Below are positions 1-4,928 of a stretch of DNA of 7,708 nt, piece by piece. The notes under the pieces are model-generated. The model was not told the origin of the DNA, did no database searches, and was given only the letters and a program-made list of their open reading frames with translations. Source of the stretch: JBFMCU01 sp964428225 (GTDB lineage: Bacteria; Planctomycetota; UBA1135; GCA-002686595). The stretch lies in assembly GCA_964428225.1 (NCBI GenBank), contig CAYRXS010000297.1, forward strand, positions 1 to 7,708. The letters are read 5' to 3'. A program made the translations under genes and the position numbers. Position 1 is the stretch's first letter, and each line of letters starts with the position of its first letter.

Positions 1-52
1 GGGATGGCTCAACGATGCCTTGCTGGCCGCGTAGGAATGGCGAAACTCTAGT

Positions 53-1180
53 CTAGCACCAGCCGACCATGCACTCCGCCGCGCAGGTGAGCCGAAGCTC
101 GTCTGCCCTGCTGACGCCCTGCACGAAGAACACGAAGCCGCAGAACTCTGGCACCATCGGGATGTCGACGCAGATCTGAGCCCAATGACCGAAGGCGCTC
201 GGGTTCCCCGAGAGCTCACCATTGGGATCGTTCATGTTGACCAGGATCTCGCCATAGCTGGTCTGAAGAGCGGCCGGGGTCGAGTATGCGGTCATCATGG
301 CCCAAACCTGGGGGAACGTGCAGGTCACGCTAGCACAGAAGCTGCCGCCGATGATGGCTTCACCCGTCACCGTGAAGTCGGTGTACACGTCGTTGGCGCC
401 GGTACCGCAGTACCAGGTGCTGCTGGCCGGCGTGCCTTCCGTGTAGACCTCGAGGTACCAGGAGGAGTAGTTAGACGGATAGCCGCCGAACCAGTAGGTT
501 CCGCAGACACCGGTCGACACGTACGGAATGTAGATGTCGAACGCGTCCTCTTGGCCGTTCGAGTCGTACCCCTGACCCATGTTGGCGCCACCGGCGTAGC
601 AAAGCAGAGGGCCGGTCTCGTAGTCGAAGAACGACATCGAGTAGCCGAACGGGCCGGAGTCCTGGGTGAACTCCCAGCCACCGGTCAGCGAAAAGCAGAT
701 GATCCAGCCCCAGGCGGCGATGCCGTCCGGGCTGCCGGGAAGCGCGCTGAAGCAGAATCCGGTGGTGGGCATGAGGCCCGTGCCGGACTCGGCGCACCAG
801 CCGACGACGTCGTCATAGAACCAGTTGCACATGCTCGTGCCGGGACCGCCCAACCAGGTGGACATGATCGTCGTGGCATACCCGGTGCAGTACCTGCCGA
901 CCAAATCACTGCTCGTGCCGGAATCGGGCATGGTGCCCCAGTCGAGCCATTCCATGCCGGGGGAGAGAGTCGAGTAGTAACCCGACGTGTCCGTGTTCTC
1001 GTACTTGAGAATCAGGGGGCAGGCCTTCTGCTGGGAACCACGTGTGATTTCACCCGTCGCCATGTTGATCGTGGCGTGGTGCGGCGCGCCCTGGATGCTG
1101 ATCGGGCGCACCTCGGACTGCGCCGAGCTGGCAGCGCTCAGGGCGGCCAGCGCGAGGGTAGTAGAGAAGAGGGTCTTCAT
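53..1180 (-). CDS. Secreted cysteine-rich protein of unknown function with planctomycete-type C-terminal region
   Basis: This 375-residue protein has a classical signal peptide: K2, then a hydrophobic stretch rich in Leu and Ala, with likely cleavage after A20 (ASSA before Q21). The mature part is rich in Gly, Tyr, Trp, Ser and Cys. I count 16 cysteines, an even number, suggesting a disulfide-stabilised extracellular protein. No catalytic motif is visible. The middle (about 145-250, around PFGYSMSFFDYETGP and DAFDIYIPY) resembles, from memory, uncharacterised planctomycete secreted proteins. The end (about 305-366), with SYGEILVNMNDPNGELS, then VPEFCGFVFFVQGV and LRLTC, resembles their recurring C-terminal beta-sandwich-like module (GELLIDL ... 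P..AG...QG...L.L). The start is supported by AAGGAGG ten bases upstream. The gene stands alone: the next leftward gene upstream ends about 400 bases away. The open frame and export are secure; the role is unknown. Confidence 0.85.
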   Translation of the reverse strand: MKTLFSTTLALAALSAASSAQSEVRPISIQGAPHHATINMATGEITRGSQQKACPLILKYENTDTSGYYSTLSPGMEWLDWGTMPDSGTSSDLVGRYCTGYATTIMSTWLGGPGTSMCNWFYDDVVGWCAESGTGLMPTTGFCFSALPGSPDGIAAWGWIICFSLTGGWEFTQDSGPFGYSMSFFDYETGPLLCYAGGANMGQGYDSNGQEDAFDIYIPYVSTGVCGTYWFGGYPSNYSSWYLEVYTEGTPASSTWYCGTGANDVYTDFTVTGEAIIGGSFCASVTCTFPQVWAMMTAYSTPAALQTSYGEILVNMNDPNGELSGNPSAFGHWAQICVDIPMVPEFCGFVFFVQGVSRADELRLTCAAECMVGWC

Positions 1181-1190
1181 CTGGAATCGT

Positions 1191-1197
1191 CCTCCTT
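1191..1197 (-). promoter_or_regulatory. Shine-Dalgarno site of the cysteine-rich secreted protein
   Basis: Reading leftward, AAGGAGG lies ten bases before the ATG at 1180. It is a perfect anti-16S match with a slightly long spacer. It fixes the start at the Met that begins the signal peptide. Confidence 0.75.
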
Positions 1198-1259
1198 GCG
1201 GTCGAGAAGCTTTGTCAGAAACGCCTCGAGGTCCCGGAAGCGGGTGAGCGGGCCCGATG

Positions 1260-1274
1260 CAGGGGAGACCCCTG
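1260..1274. repeat. Perfect short hairpin in the leader region of the secreted-protein gene
   Basis: CAGGGG, loop AGA, CCCCTG: a perfect 6-bp stem with a three-base loop, 80 bases upstream of the leftward start at 1180. No T-run follows on either side, so it is not a standard intrinsic terminator. It could be a leader structure or a protein-binding site. Its GCAGGGGA edge recurs in inverted orientation at 1430-1437. Confidence 0.4.
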
Positions 1275-1410
1275 GATCGGCCGGATTCCGCCGACGTTCC
1301 CGGGAATGGTCATGGCCTCTTCGGTCCCGTCCATGGAGAGGGAATCGAATCGGTCGGTCGAGCTCGGGCGTCGTTTCAAGGCAAGGCGCAGACCGGGCAC
1401 GCGGCCCCTC

Positions 1411-1440
1411 AAAAAAAAGTGAAAAGTGGTCCCCTGCCCC
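1411..1440. repeat. A8 run plus AAAAGTGGTCCCCTGCCCC motif, possible dispersed-repeat end
   Basis: Eight A residues (1411-1418) are followed by GTG, then AAAAGTGGTCCCCTGCCCC ending at 1440. Read leftward it is GGGGCAGGGGACCACTTTT, then a T8 run. From memory this resembles the short G-rich ends ('GGGGACAGGGACC...TTTT' type) dispersed in environmental genomes, often near REP-associated transposases. That resemblance is unverified, no transposase is present, and only one copy lies in the window. The T8 run could also help leftward transcription end, but no stem directly precedes it. Confidence 0.3.
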
Positions 1441-1510
1441 CTGAGCGTCGTCGAGCCCGGCTGCTCATGCCCATCTCGCTCCCGGACATCGATCCGGGGT
1501 GCGGGGATTT

Positions 1511-1524
1511 CGGATCCGGATCCG
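1511..1524. repeat. 14-base perfect palindrome
   Basis: CGGATCCGGATCCG equals its own reverse complement and contains two overlapping GGATCC units. It lies between the collar gene and the A8 motif, seven bases from the stem-loop at 1531. It could be a dimeric-regulator site or part of a larger folded 3' region of the collar transcript. A chance palindrome in GC-rich DNA is also possible. Confidence 0.35.
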
Positions 1525-1530
1525 ACGGGG

Positions 1531-1558
1531 GGTGCATCGACGGTGAAGTCGATGCGCC
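1531..1558 (-). terminator. Candidate terminator or 3'-end stem-loop of the NHL-collar unit
   Basis: GCATCGAC, loop GGTGAA, GTCGATGC forms a perfect 8-bp stem (1534-1541 with 1548-1555). It extends to 11 positions with one G-T mismatch (GGT against GCC). It starts 19 bases beyond the leftward stop at 1578-1580, where a terminator for the two-gene unit would be expected. No T-run follows on the leftward strand, so it is either a U-less terminator or a 3' stabilising hairpin. Confidence 0.4.
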
Positions 1559-1577
1559 GCCGCATCACGCGGCTCGT

Positions 1578-1994
1578 CTAGCTCCTCGAGGGGTAGATCC
1601 CGACGAGCGCAATGACGTAGTTGAGCGCGAGATAGGGCGGGCGGTTCTCGTGCGCCGTCTCTCCGTGGGCCACCTGGACCGCGTCCGCGCCCGGTTTCTC
1701 GACCTTCTCCGCGCCGGCCAACGCCTGCGTCGGGAGAGTGACCGACTCGACTCCTCCCTTCTGGCCCAGCTTGTACTCCGAGAGCCCGGGTCCGCCCCCC
1801 TCGTGGATGGGGGCTCGACCCCGGAGATCGGGGAGGCCGAACGTCGTCCGTCCGTCGCCGCCGTAGGTCGTGCCCAGGATGGAGAAGACCGCCTGGTGCT
1901 TGGAGATGGGCAGCAACTGGCCGTCGCAGAACGCCCAACCTCGCGGCGCGAAGTTCCCCGCGAAGAGCATGATTTGACCGATGAAGGGATCCAT
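1578..1994 (-). CDS. Phage tail collar (Mdp-like) domain protein, internally shortened
   Basis: This 138-residue protein has no signal peptide. It clearly belongs to the microcystin-dependent-protein / tail-collar family (Pfam Collar). Residues 1-64 are near-canonical: FIGQIMLFAGNFAPRGWAFC, DGQLLPIS, FSILGTTYGGDGRTTFGLPDLRGRAPIH. GGPGLSEYKLGQKGGVESVTL (69-87) and the C-terminal signature PPYLALNYVIALVGIYPSRS (119-138) are also intact. Family members are usually about 170-180 residues. Here the segment that normally carries the MPSHNH-type histidine motif and a Gly/Ser-rich loop is replaced by a short stretch, LPTQALAGAEKVEKPGADAV. The other frames do not supply the missing part, so this is a real contraction, not a sequencing frameshift. 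In phages the domain forms the fibre-tip collar. Its role in stand-alone bacterial proteins is unclear, and binding or surface assembly is inference. It sits 15 bases after the NHL gene and is probably co-transcribed with it. Confidence 0.9.
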   Translation of the reverse strand: MDPFIGQIMLFAGNFAPRGWAFCDGQLLPISKHQAVFSILGTTYGGDGRTTFGLPDLRGRAPIHEGGGPGLSEYKLGQKGGVESVTLPTQALAGAEKVEKPGADAVQVAHGETAHENRPPYLALNYVIALVGIYPSRS

Positions 1995-1999
1995 TCGTG

Positions 2000-2008
2000 T
2001 TCCTCCTT
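2000..2008 (-). promoter_or_regulatory. Shine-Dalgarno site of the collar-domain gene
   Basis: Reading leftward, AAGGAGGAA is followed by a five-base spacer and the ATG at 1994. The site fills most of the 15-base gap after the NHL stop. This supports two separately initiated cistrons on one transcript. Confidence 0.85.
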
Positions 2009-2009
2009 G

Positions 2010-2771
2010 CTAACTGATGGGGTGCGGCCGCTGGCCGGCGGTCCAGACGTAGAGCCCGCCCTCGGCGAGCGCGGTGATGCGGACGGGCACGACGGGCTCT
2101 CCCGCCTCGTTCCGCGGGCGGAATCGACCCACGAACGTCCCGTCGTCCTCGAACGCGTGCACGAGCCCCGCCGGCGGATCGGAGACGTAGATCTGTCCGT
2201 CCGTCGCGCAGGCGATCGAGCGCGGGGACAGCATGCGACCCGGCCACTCGCCGTAGCCTCCGTAGACACGTCGCGACGTCCCGTCCTCTCCGAGCACGTG
2301 CACGGTCGAGTCGCCGCCCGCGACGACGTGGACGTCTCCGTCGGCCGTGGCCACGATTCCGCGCGGGGCATGGATCGGGCCGAGCCGCGCGAGCGGATTC
2401 CCGGCGGGATCGAAGAGGCGAACGTGATGACGCAGCGTGTCGCTCACGTACACCTGGTCGCGATGGACGAGAACGTCATGAGGCACCAGCGCGTCGCCTC
2501 CGAACGTCGTCGTCTCCGTCCCGTCCGTTGCGATCACCCGAACGCAAGGCTCGTTGCGATCGACCAGATAGAGCGAGCCGGTTGGGGCGAAGGCGGCATG
2601 CTGGTAGTCGCCGAGCCGATACACCACGCCACCCGGCCCGAAGACCAGGTCCTCGCTGCCGACCAGACAGCGTGGCGCGATCAACGCGCCCCGCCCTGCT
2701 CGCGCGGTACCCGTCAGAGCGGAGCTCGCGAGAGCGCCGCTCGCTGCAAACAGAAACGTTCTCCGGTCCAT
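2010..2771 (-). CDS. Tat-exported NHL-repeat beta-propeller protein
   Basis: This 253-residue protein begins MDRRTFLFAASGALASSALT, a twin-arginine signal (RRTFL, R3-R4) with likely cleavage after A25 (TARA before G26). It should therefore be exported folded. The rest is a chain of NHL-type blades of about 35-45 residues: about 56-90 (GSLYLVDRNEPCVRVIATDG), 96-131 (DQVYVSDTLRHHVRLFDPAG), 134-172 (GDVHVVAGGDSTVHVLGEDG), 181-217 (GQIYVSDPPAGLVHAFEDDG), and a last partial blade near 226-245. The YVSD cores and the closing xDG turns are diagnostic. NHL propellers usually bind proteins or other ligands; no lyase catalytic set stands out, and with four to five visible blades it may be small or circularly closed. 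The open frame extends 55 codons upstream, but the Met at 2771 has GGAGGAA five bases before it and starts the Tat signal. It is the first gene of the leftward unit with the collar protein. Confidence 0.9.
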   Translation of the reverse strand: MDRRTFLFAASGALASSALTGTARAGRGALIAPRCLVGSEDLVFGPGGVVYRLGDYQHAAFAPTGSLYLVDRNEPCVRVIATDGTETTTFGGDALVPHDVLVHRDQVYVSDTLRHHVRLFDPAGNPLARLGPIHAPRGIVATADGDVHVVAGGDSTVHVLGEDGTSRRVYGGYGEWPGRMLSPRSIACATDGQIYVSDPPAGLVHAFEDDGTFVGRFRPRNEAGEPVVPVRITALAEGGLYVWTAGQRPHPIS

Positions 2772-2776
2772 GGGAG

Positions 2777-2783
2777 TTCCTCC
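2777..2783 (-). promoter_or_regulatory. Shine-Dalgarno site of the NHL-repeat gene
   Basis: GGAGGAA on the leftward strand with a five-base spacer to the ATG at 2771. It decides this start over the upstream in-frame ATG at 2936. Confidence 0.8.
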
Positions 2784-2856
2784 AGGGATCTGGTCGTTGG
2801 GTGCGACGAGAGTGTCCGAACCGCATGGGGCAGATGGGGTTGCCCGCGGTGGATCC

Positions 2857-2885
2857 AGGCTATGTCTTCGAATCGGTGCTGGCAA
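2857..2885 (-). promoter_or_regulatory. Candidate sigma-70-like promoter of the NHL-collar unit
   Basis: Leftward TTGCCA (2885-2880), a 17-base spacer and TAGCCT (2862-2857) give a reasonable -35/-10 pair. Transcription would start near 2850, leaving a leader of about 80 bases. The -10 match is weak (TAnnnT only), so this is a guess from consensus. Confidence 0.3.
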
Positions 2886-3139
2886 CCCGTCCGCCGAGCG
2901 GATCTCTCGAGGGCCTTCCGTTCCACCTCCGGACAACGAACGGGCTCCCCTCGTCGGTCGGCTGCCTGTTCTACGGTGCGAACGAGTCGCCGCGGTTCCT
3001 TCCGGGGTCCAGGGCCACGGCGTATCCCGCTCCGCCCTCGCGCGCTACGCAGGCCCCGATCAGCCCGATCACGCTTCTCCCGCCATTGCCGGTCGGATCA
3101 GTCTCCGTCCTTCACGGTGTGCAGAGCTTCGCCCGTCTC

Positions 3140-3170
3140 TTGCACCACCAACGAATGATGTGGCTACACT
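3140..3170 (+). promoter_or_regulatory. Candidate promoter of the 477-residue secreted protein
   Basis: TTGCAC (3140-3145), a 19-base spacer and TACACT (3165-3170) resemble a sigma-70 promoter with a longer than optimal spacer. Transcription would begin near 3177, about 68 bases before the chosen ATG. It would exclude the in-frame Mets at 3155 and 3158 as starts. Confidence 0.4.
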
Positions 3171-3244
3171 GGGGGTCCATCAGGACGACATTGTCCACTT
3201 CGAGGTTCAAGGGCATGGCGATCGCACAGTCGGCCAGGGAGACG

Positions 3245-4678
3245 ATGGTGAGGCTTCTGGACTTCGCGCTCTCGGTACGGATGTCGAGCGCGTGGGTGTT
3301 GGTCGCTCTCGCGTCGAGTATCGATGCGCAGGTGCCCGTCGATGACTATCTCATCCTCACGCACGATGCGGTGTCACCCCAACCCCTGTTTCATTTCGAG
3401 CCCGCCGCGGGGACCTTGAAGCCGGTCTCCGGAGCACCCCCGGAGATCTCCCACAAGGCGCGGACCATGGAGATCGATCCCACCACGGGGGACGTGATCG
3501 TAGGGGTGAACGAGCTCACTCCGGGAGAGGGACCGACGCTCTGGCGCCTTCGGCTCTCCACGACGCCCCTGGAGACCACCGTTTCCCATGCCGAGCTCCT
3601 GGTGAGCCTGGGCGCTCACTACGAGGTCGTGGATTCCCACCGCGAGCCGTCCGGTTGCATGCTCTTTCTGCTCCAGAATCTCACGAATCCGGACGGGCAG
3701 CACTTCGACGTTCTGCGCGTTGCCGTCTCCTCCGACGGTTTCTGGATCTCCAGCCGAATCCCCTTCGAGGGGGCGAGGGCGACGGACGAGTTCTACTCGA
3801 TCACGTCCGATGCGGAGGGAAACGTCCATATCGGCTTCTTCCGACTCCCTCCCCACGCCTCGGGCGTCGGCGGTATCTACAAGGGAGCCCCCGGCGGTGG
3901 CGTGCTCGAAGAACTGCCTGGCTGGAACAAGGTCGTCCCCTGGGCCATGGCCTTCGATGCCGCAGGCAACCTCGCTCACTGCGGATTGCGAAACCCCTTC
4001 TGGGAGGACTGCCCCAACTTCAGCTGGTGCGGTTCGACTCACGTCATCCCCACCCTCGGACCGTGCGGGGGTGGGTACCCGATCTACTGGCCGGTGGACA
4101 TCCTGCTCGATTCCACAGGGACCTCTTTCCTTGCTGCGACTCTCGATCCCTGCGCGCATCCCAGTGGAGGAGGGAGCGCCCTCTGGCAGGTGAGTGCCGA
4201 GGGCTGCACGCCGGGTACCGCGGTTCTGCTCGCGATCGTTCCCAATCTGGTCTTCAAGGTCGCTCAGCGGACGGCGGAGCAGGGTCACGGCTGCGGCTGC
4301 ACCACGTCCACGGGTACTCTTCCACGCATCGTCGAAACCGCTGCCCCCGTGGCCTCCGGTCAGTGGGTAGTGTCGATCGAGGACGGCGCTCCGAATGCGC
4401 CGAGCTTCCTCACCATGGGTTTGTCGAACACCGACTGGTGGGGGGTGCCGCTGCCCTCGGAGGCTTTTTCCACCGCCCCGGGATGCCTGCTCCTGACGAG
4501 TTTCGATTCCTACGTGGGGTTCGTCGTTCTGGACGGAAACGGTGCCGGATCGATCACGACCCGGGTCCCGCCGGGCGTGGCGGGCTGGACGATCTACAGC
4601 CAGTGGATCCTCCGGGATCTTCTCAACAACGATCTCGGCATCTCGGTCAGCGCGGGAATGGAATCCCTGATTCGCTGA
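3245..4678 (+). CDS. Secreted protein with propeller-like N-terminal part and planctomycete-type C-terminal module
   Basis: From the ATG at 3245 this is 477 residues, starting with MVRLLDFALSVRMSSAWVLV and a signal peptide likely cut after A28 (SIDA before Q29). AGGGAG lies three bases before this start. In-frame Mets at 3215 (longer) and 3281 (shorter, without a basic n-region) are alternatives. Residues 30-345 contain repeated strands with turn motifs such as DPTTGDVIVG (79-88), SDAEGNVHIGFF (188-199) and DAAGNLAHCG (238-247), spaced like blades of a beta-propeller; no enzyme motif is seen. From about 349 (GCGC) onward comes the module I recall from planctomycete secreted proteins: GLSNTDWWGVPLP, GCLLLTSFDS, VPPGVAGWTIYSQWILRD, LGISVSAGMESLIR. 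In those organisms the module ends many unrelated exported proteins, so a role in surface display or adhesion is inference. It stands between the divergent region and a coding-like relic in the same frame. Confidence 0.85.
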   Translation: MVRLLDFALSVRMSSAWVLVALASSIDAQVPVDDYLILTHDAVSPQPLFHFEPAAGTLKPVSGAPPEISHKARTMEIDPTTGDVIVGVNELTPGEGPTLWRLRLSTTPLETTVSHAELLVSLGAHYEVVDSHREPSGCMLFLLQNLTNPDGQHFDVLRVAVSSDGFWISSRIPFEGARATDEFYSITSDAEGNVHIGFFRLPPHASGVGGIYKGAPGGGVLEELPGWNKVVPWAMAFDAAGNLAHCGLRNPFWEDCPNFSWCGSTHVIPTLGPCGGGYPIYWPVDILLDSTGTSFLAATLDPCAHPSGGGSALWQVSAEGCTPGTAVLLAIVPNLVFKVAQRTAEQGHGCGCTTSTGTLPRIVETAAPVASGQWVVSIEDGAPNAPSFLTMGLSNTDWWGVPLPSEAFSTAPGCLLLTSFDSYVGFVVLDGNGAGSITTRVPPGVAGWTIYSQWILRDLLNNDLGISVSAGMESLIR

Positions 4679-4873
4679 GAGCCGGCCCTAATCGGCGGGC
4701 GCCTCTCGAGCGCGCGTCCCTCGAGCCCCGTGCGGTACGAACGCAGGACATCGAGGCCGGACCGCCCCTTCACGATCCGGACTTGGCAGCAGGCCGGCGT
4801 CCGGGCCTCGCAGCGGGAGCTGGACGAGGAAGCGCAGCGCAACATCGAGACGCTCGGATTCACCGGGGACTAG
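4679..4873 (+). pseudogene. In-frame coding-like relic after the 477-residue gene, sulfatase-like tail
   Basis: Directly after the TGA at 4676-4678 the same frame stays open for 64 codons, to TAG at 4871-4873. From 4766 to 4870 its composition is strongly coding: by my count G+C is 24, 17 and 32 of 35 at positions 1, 2 and 3. The end reads TWQQAGVRASQRELDEEAQ followed by RNIETLGFTGD. LDEE....LGF resembles, from memory, the C-terminal tail of planctomycete type-I sulfatases and related proteins (LDPE..E.LRALGY). No start with a ribosome-binding site is visible; a GTG at 4730 would give only 47 residues. I read it as the 3' remnant of a deleted gene. A short active gene or a read-through extension is less likely. 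Confidence 0.4.
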
Positions 4874-4928
4874 CCGAGAATCGCCCCGGGTGATTGACTG
4901 GACACCCCGATTCCGCGAAGAAGAACGG

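Larger units (their letters stand above)
1181..1577. other. Gene-free stretch between the cysteine-rich protein and the NHL-collar unit
   Basis: This is about 400 bases without a gene I can support. From left to right it holds the ribosome-binding site of the leftward secreted-protein gene, a perfect 6-bp hairpin (1260-1274), an A8 run followed by a GTGGTCCCCTGCCCC motif (1411-1440), a 14-base perfect palindrome (1511-1524) and an 11-pair stem-loop just beyond the collar gene (1531-1558). Open frames crossing it have unremarkable, Arg/Pro/Ser-rich translations and no recognised domain. I found no convincing -35/-10 pair for the secreted-protein gene here. Confidence 0.6.
2772..3244. other. 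Divergent intergenic region with coding-like composition
   Basis: These 473 bases separate the leftward NHL gene from the rightward 477-residue secreted protein and hold a candidate promoter for each. From the ATG at 2825 onward the + frame that leads into the downstream gene is open. It shows coding-like bias: over the 60 codons from 2825, G+C is about 67, 53 and 80 percent at codon positions 1, 2 and 3. Its translation includes VGCLFYGANES, which I cannot assign securely. No start with a good ribosome-binding site and no stop before 3245 are present, so I do not call a gene here. Confidence 0.5.

Noticed and set aside
185..1444. + strand open frame of 419 codons opposite the cysteine-rich secreted protein
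   Set aside because: The opposite strand has a signal peptide, a Shine-Dalgarno site and a family-like C-terminus. This frame has none of these.
1215..1568. - strand open frame of 117 codons in the gene-free stretch
   Set aside because: It has no ribosome-binding site, no domain and Arg/Pro/Ser-rich filler, and it runs through the stem-loop and the A8 motif.
1257..3158. Long + strand open frame of 633 codons opposite the NHL and collar genes
   Set aside because: It is antisense to two well-supported genes with strong ribosome-binding sites. Its translation is Arg/Asp/Val-rich with no domain, as expected for a shadow in GC-rich DNA.
4730..4873. A 47-residue gene starting at GTG
   Set aside because: No ribosome-binding site precedes the GTG, and the coding signal continues only as a C-terminal tail. 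A gene relic explains it better.
4879..4895. Small hairpin AATCGCC/GGTGATT before the BNR_4 gene as a terminator
   Set aside because: The stem is only seven pairs with a G-U wobble and a three-base loop, and no T-run follows.
4890..4928. Earlier GTG start for the BNR_4 protein
   Set aside because: It would add 13 residues, with acidic and basic charges (MIDWTPRFREEER), in front of the signal peptide. The Met at 4929 gives a normal export signal.
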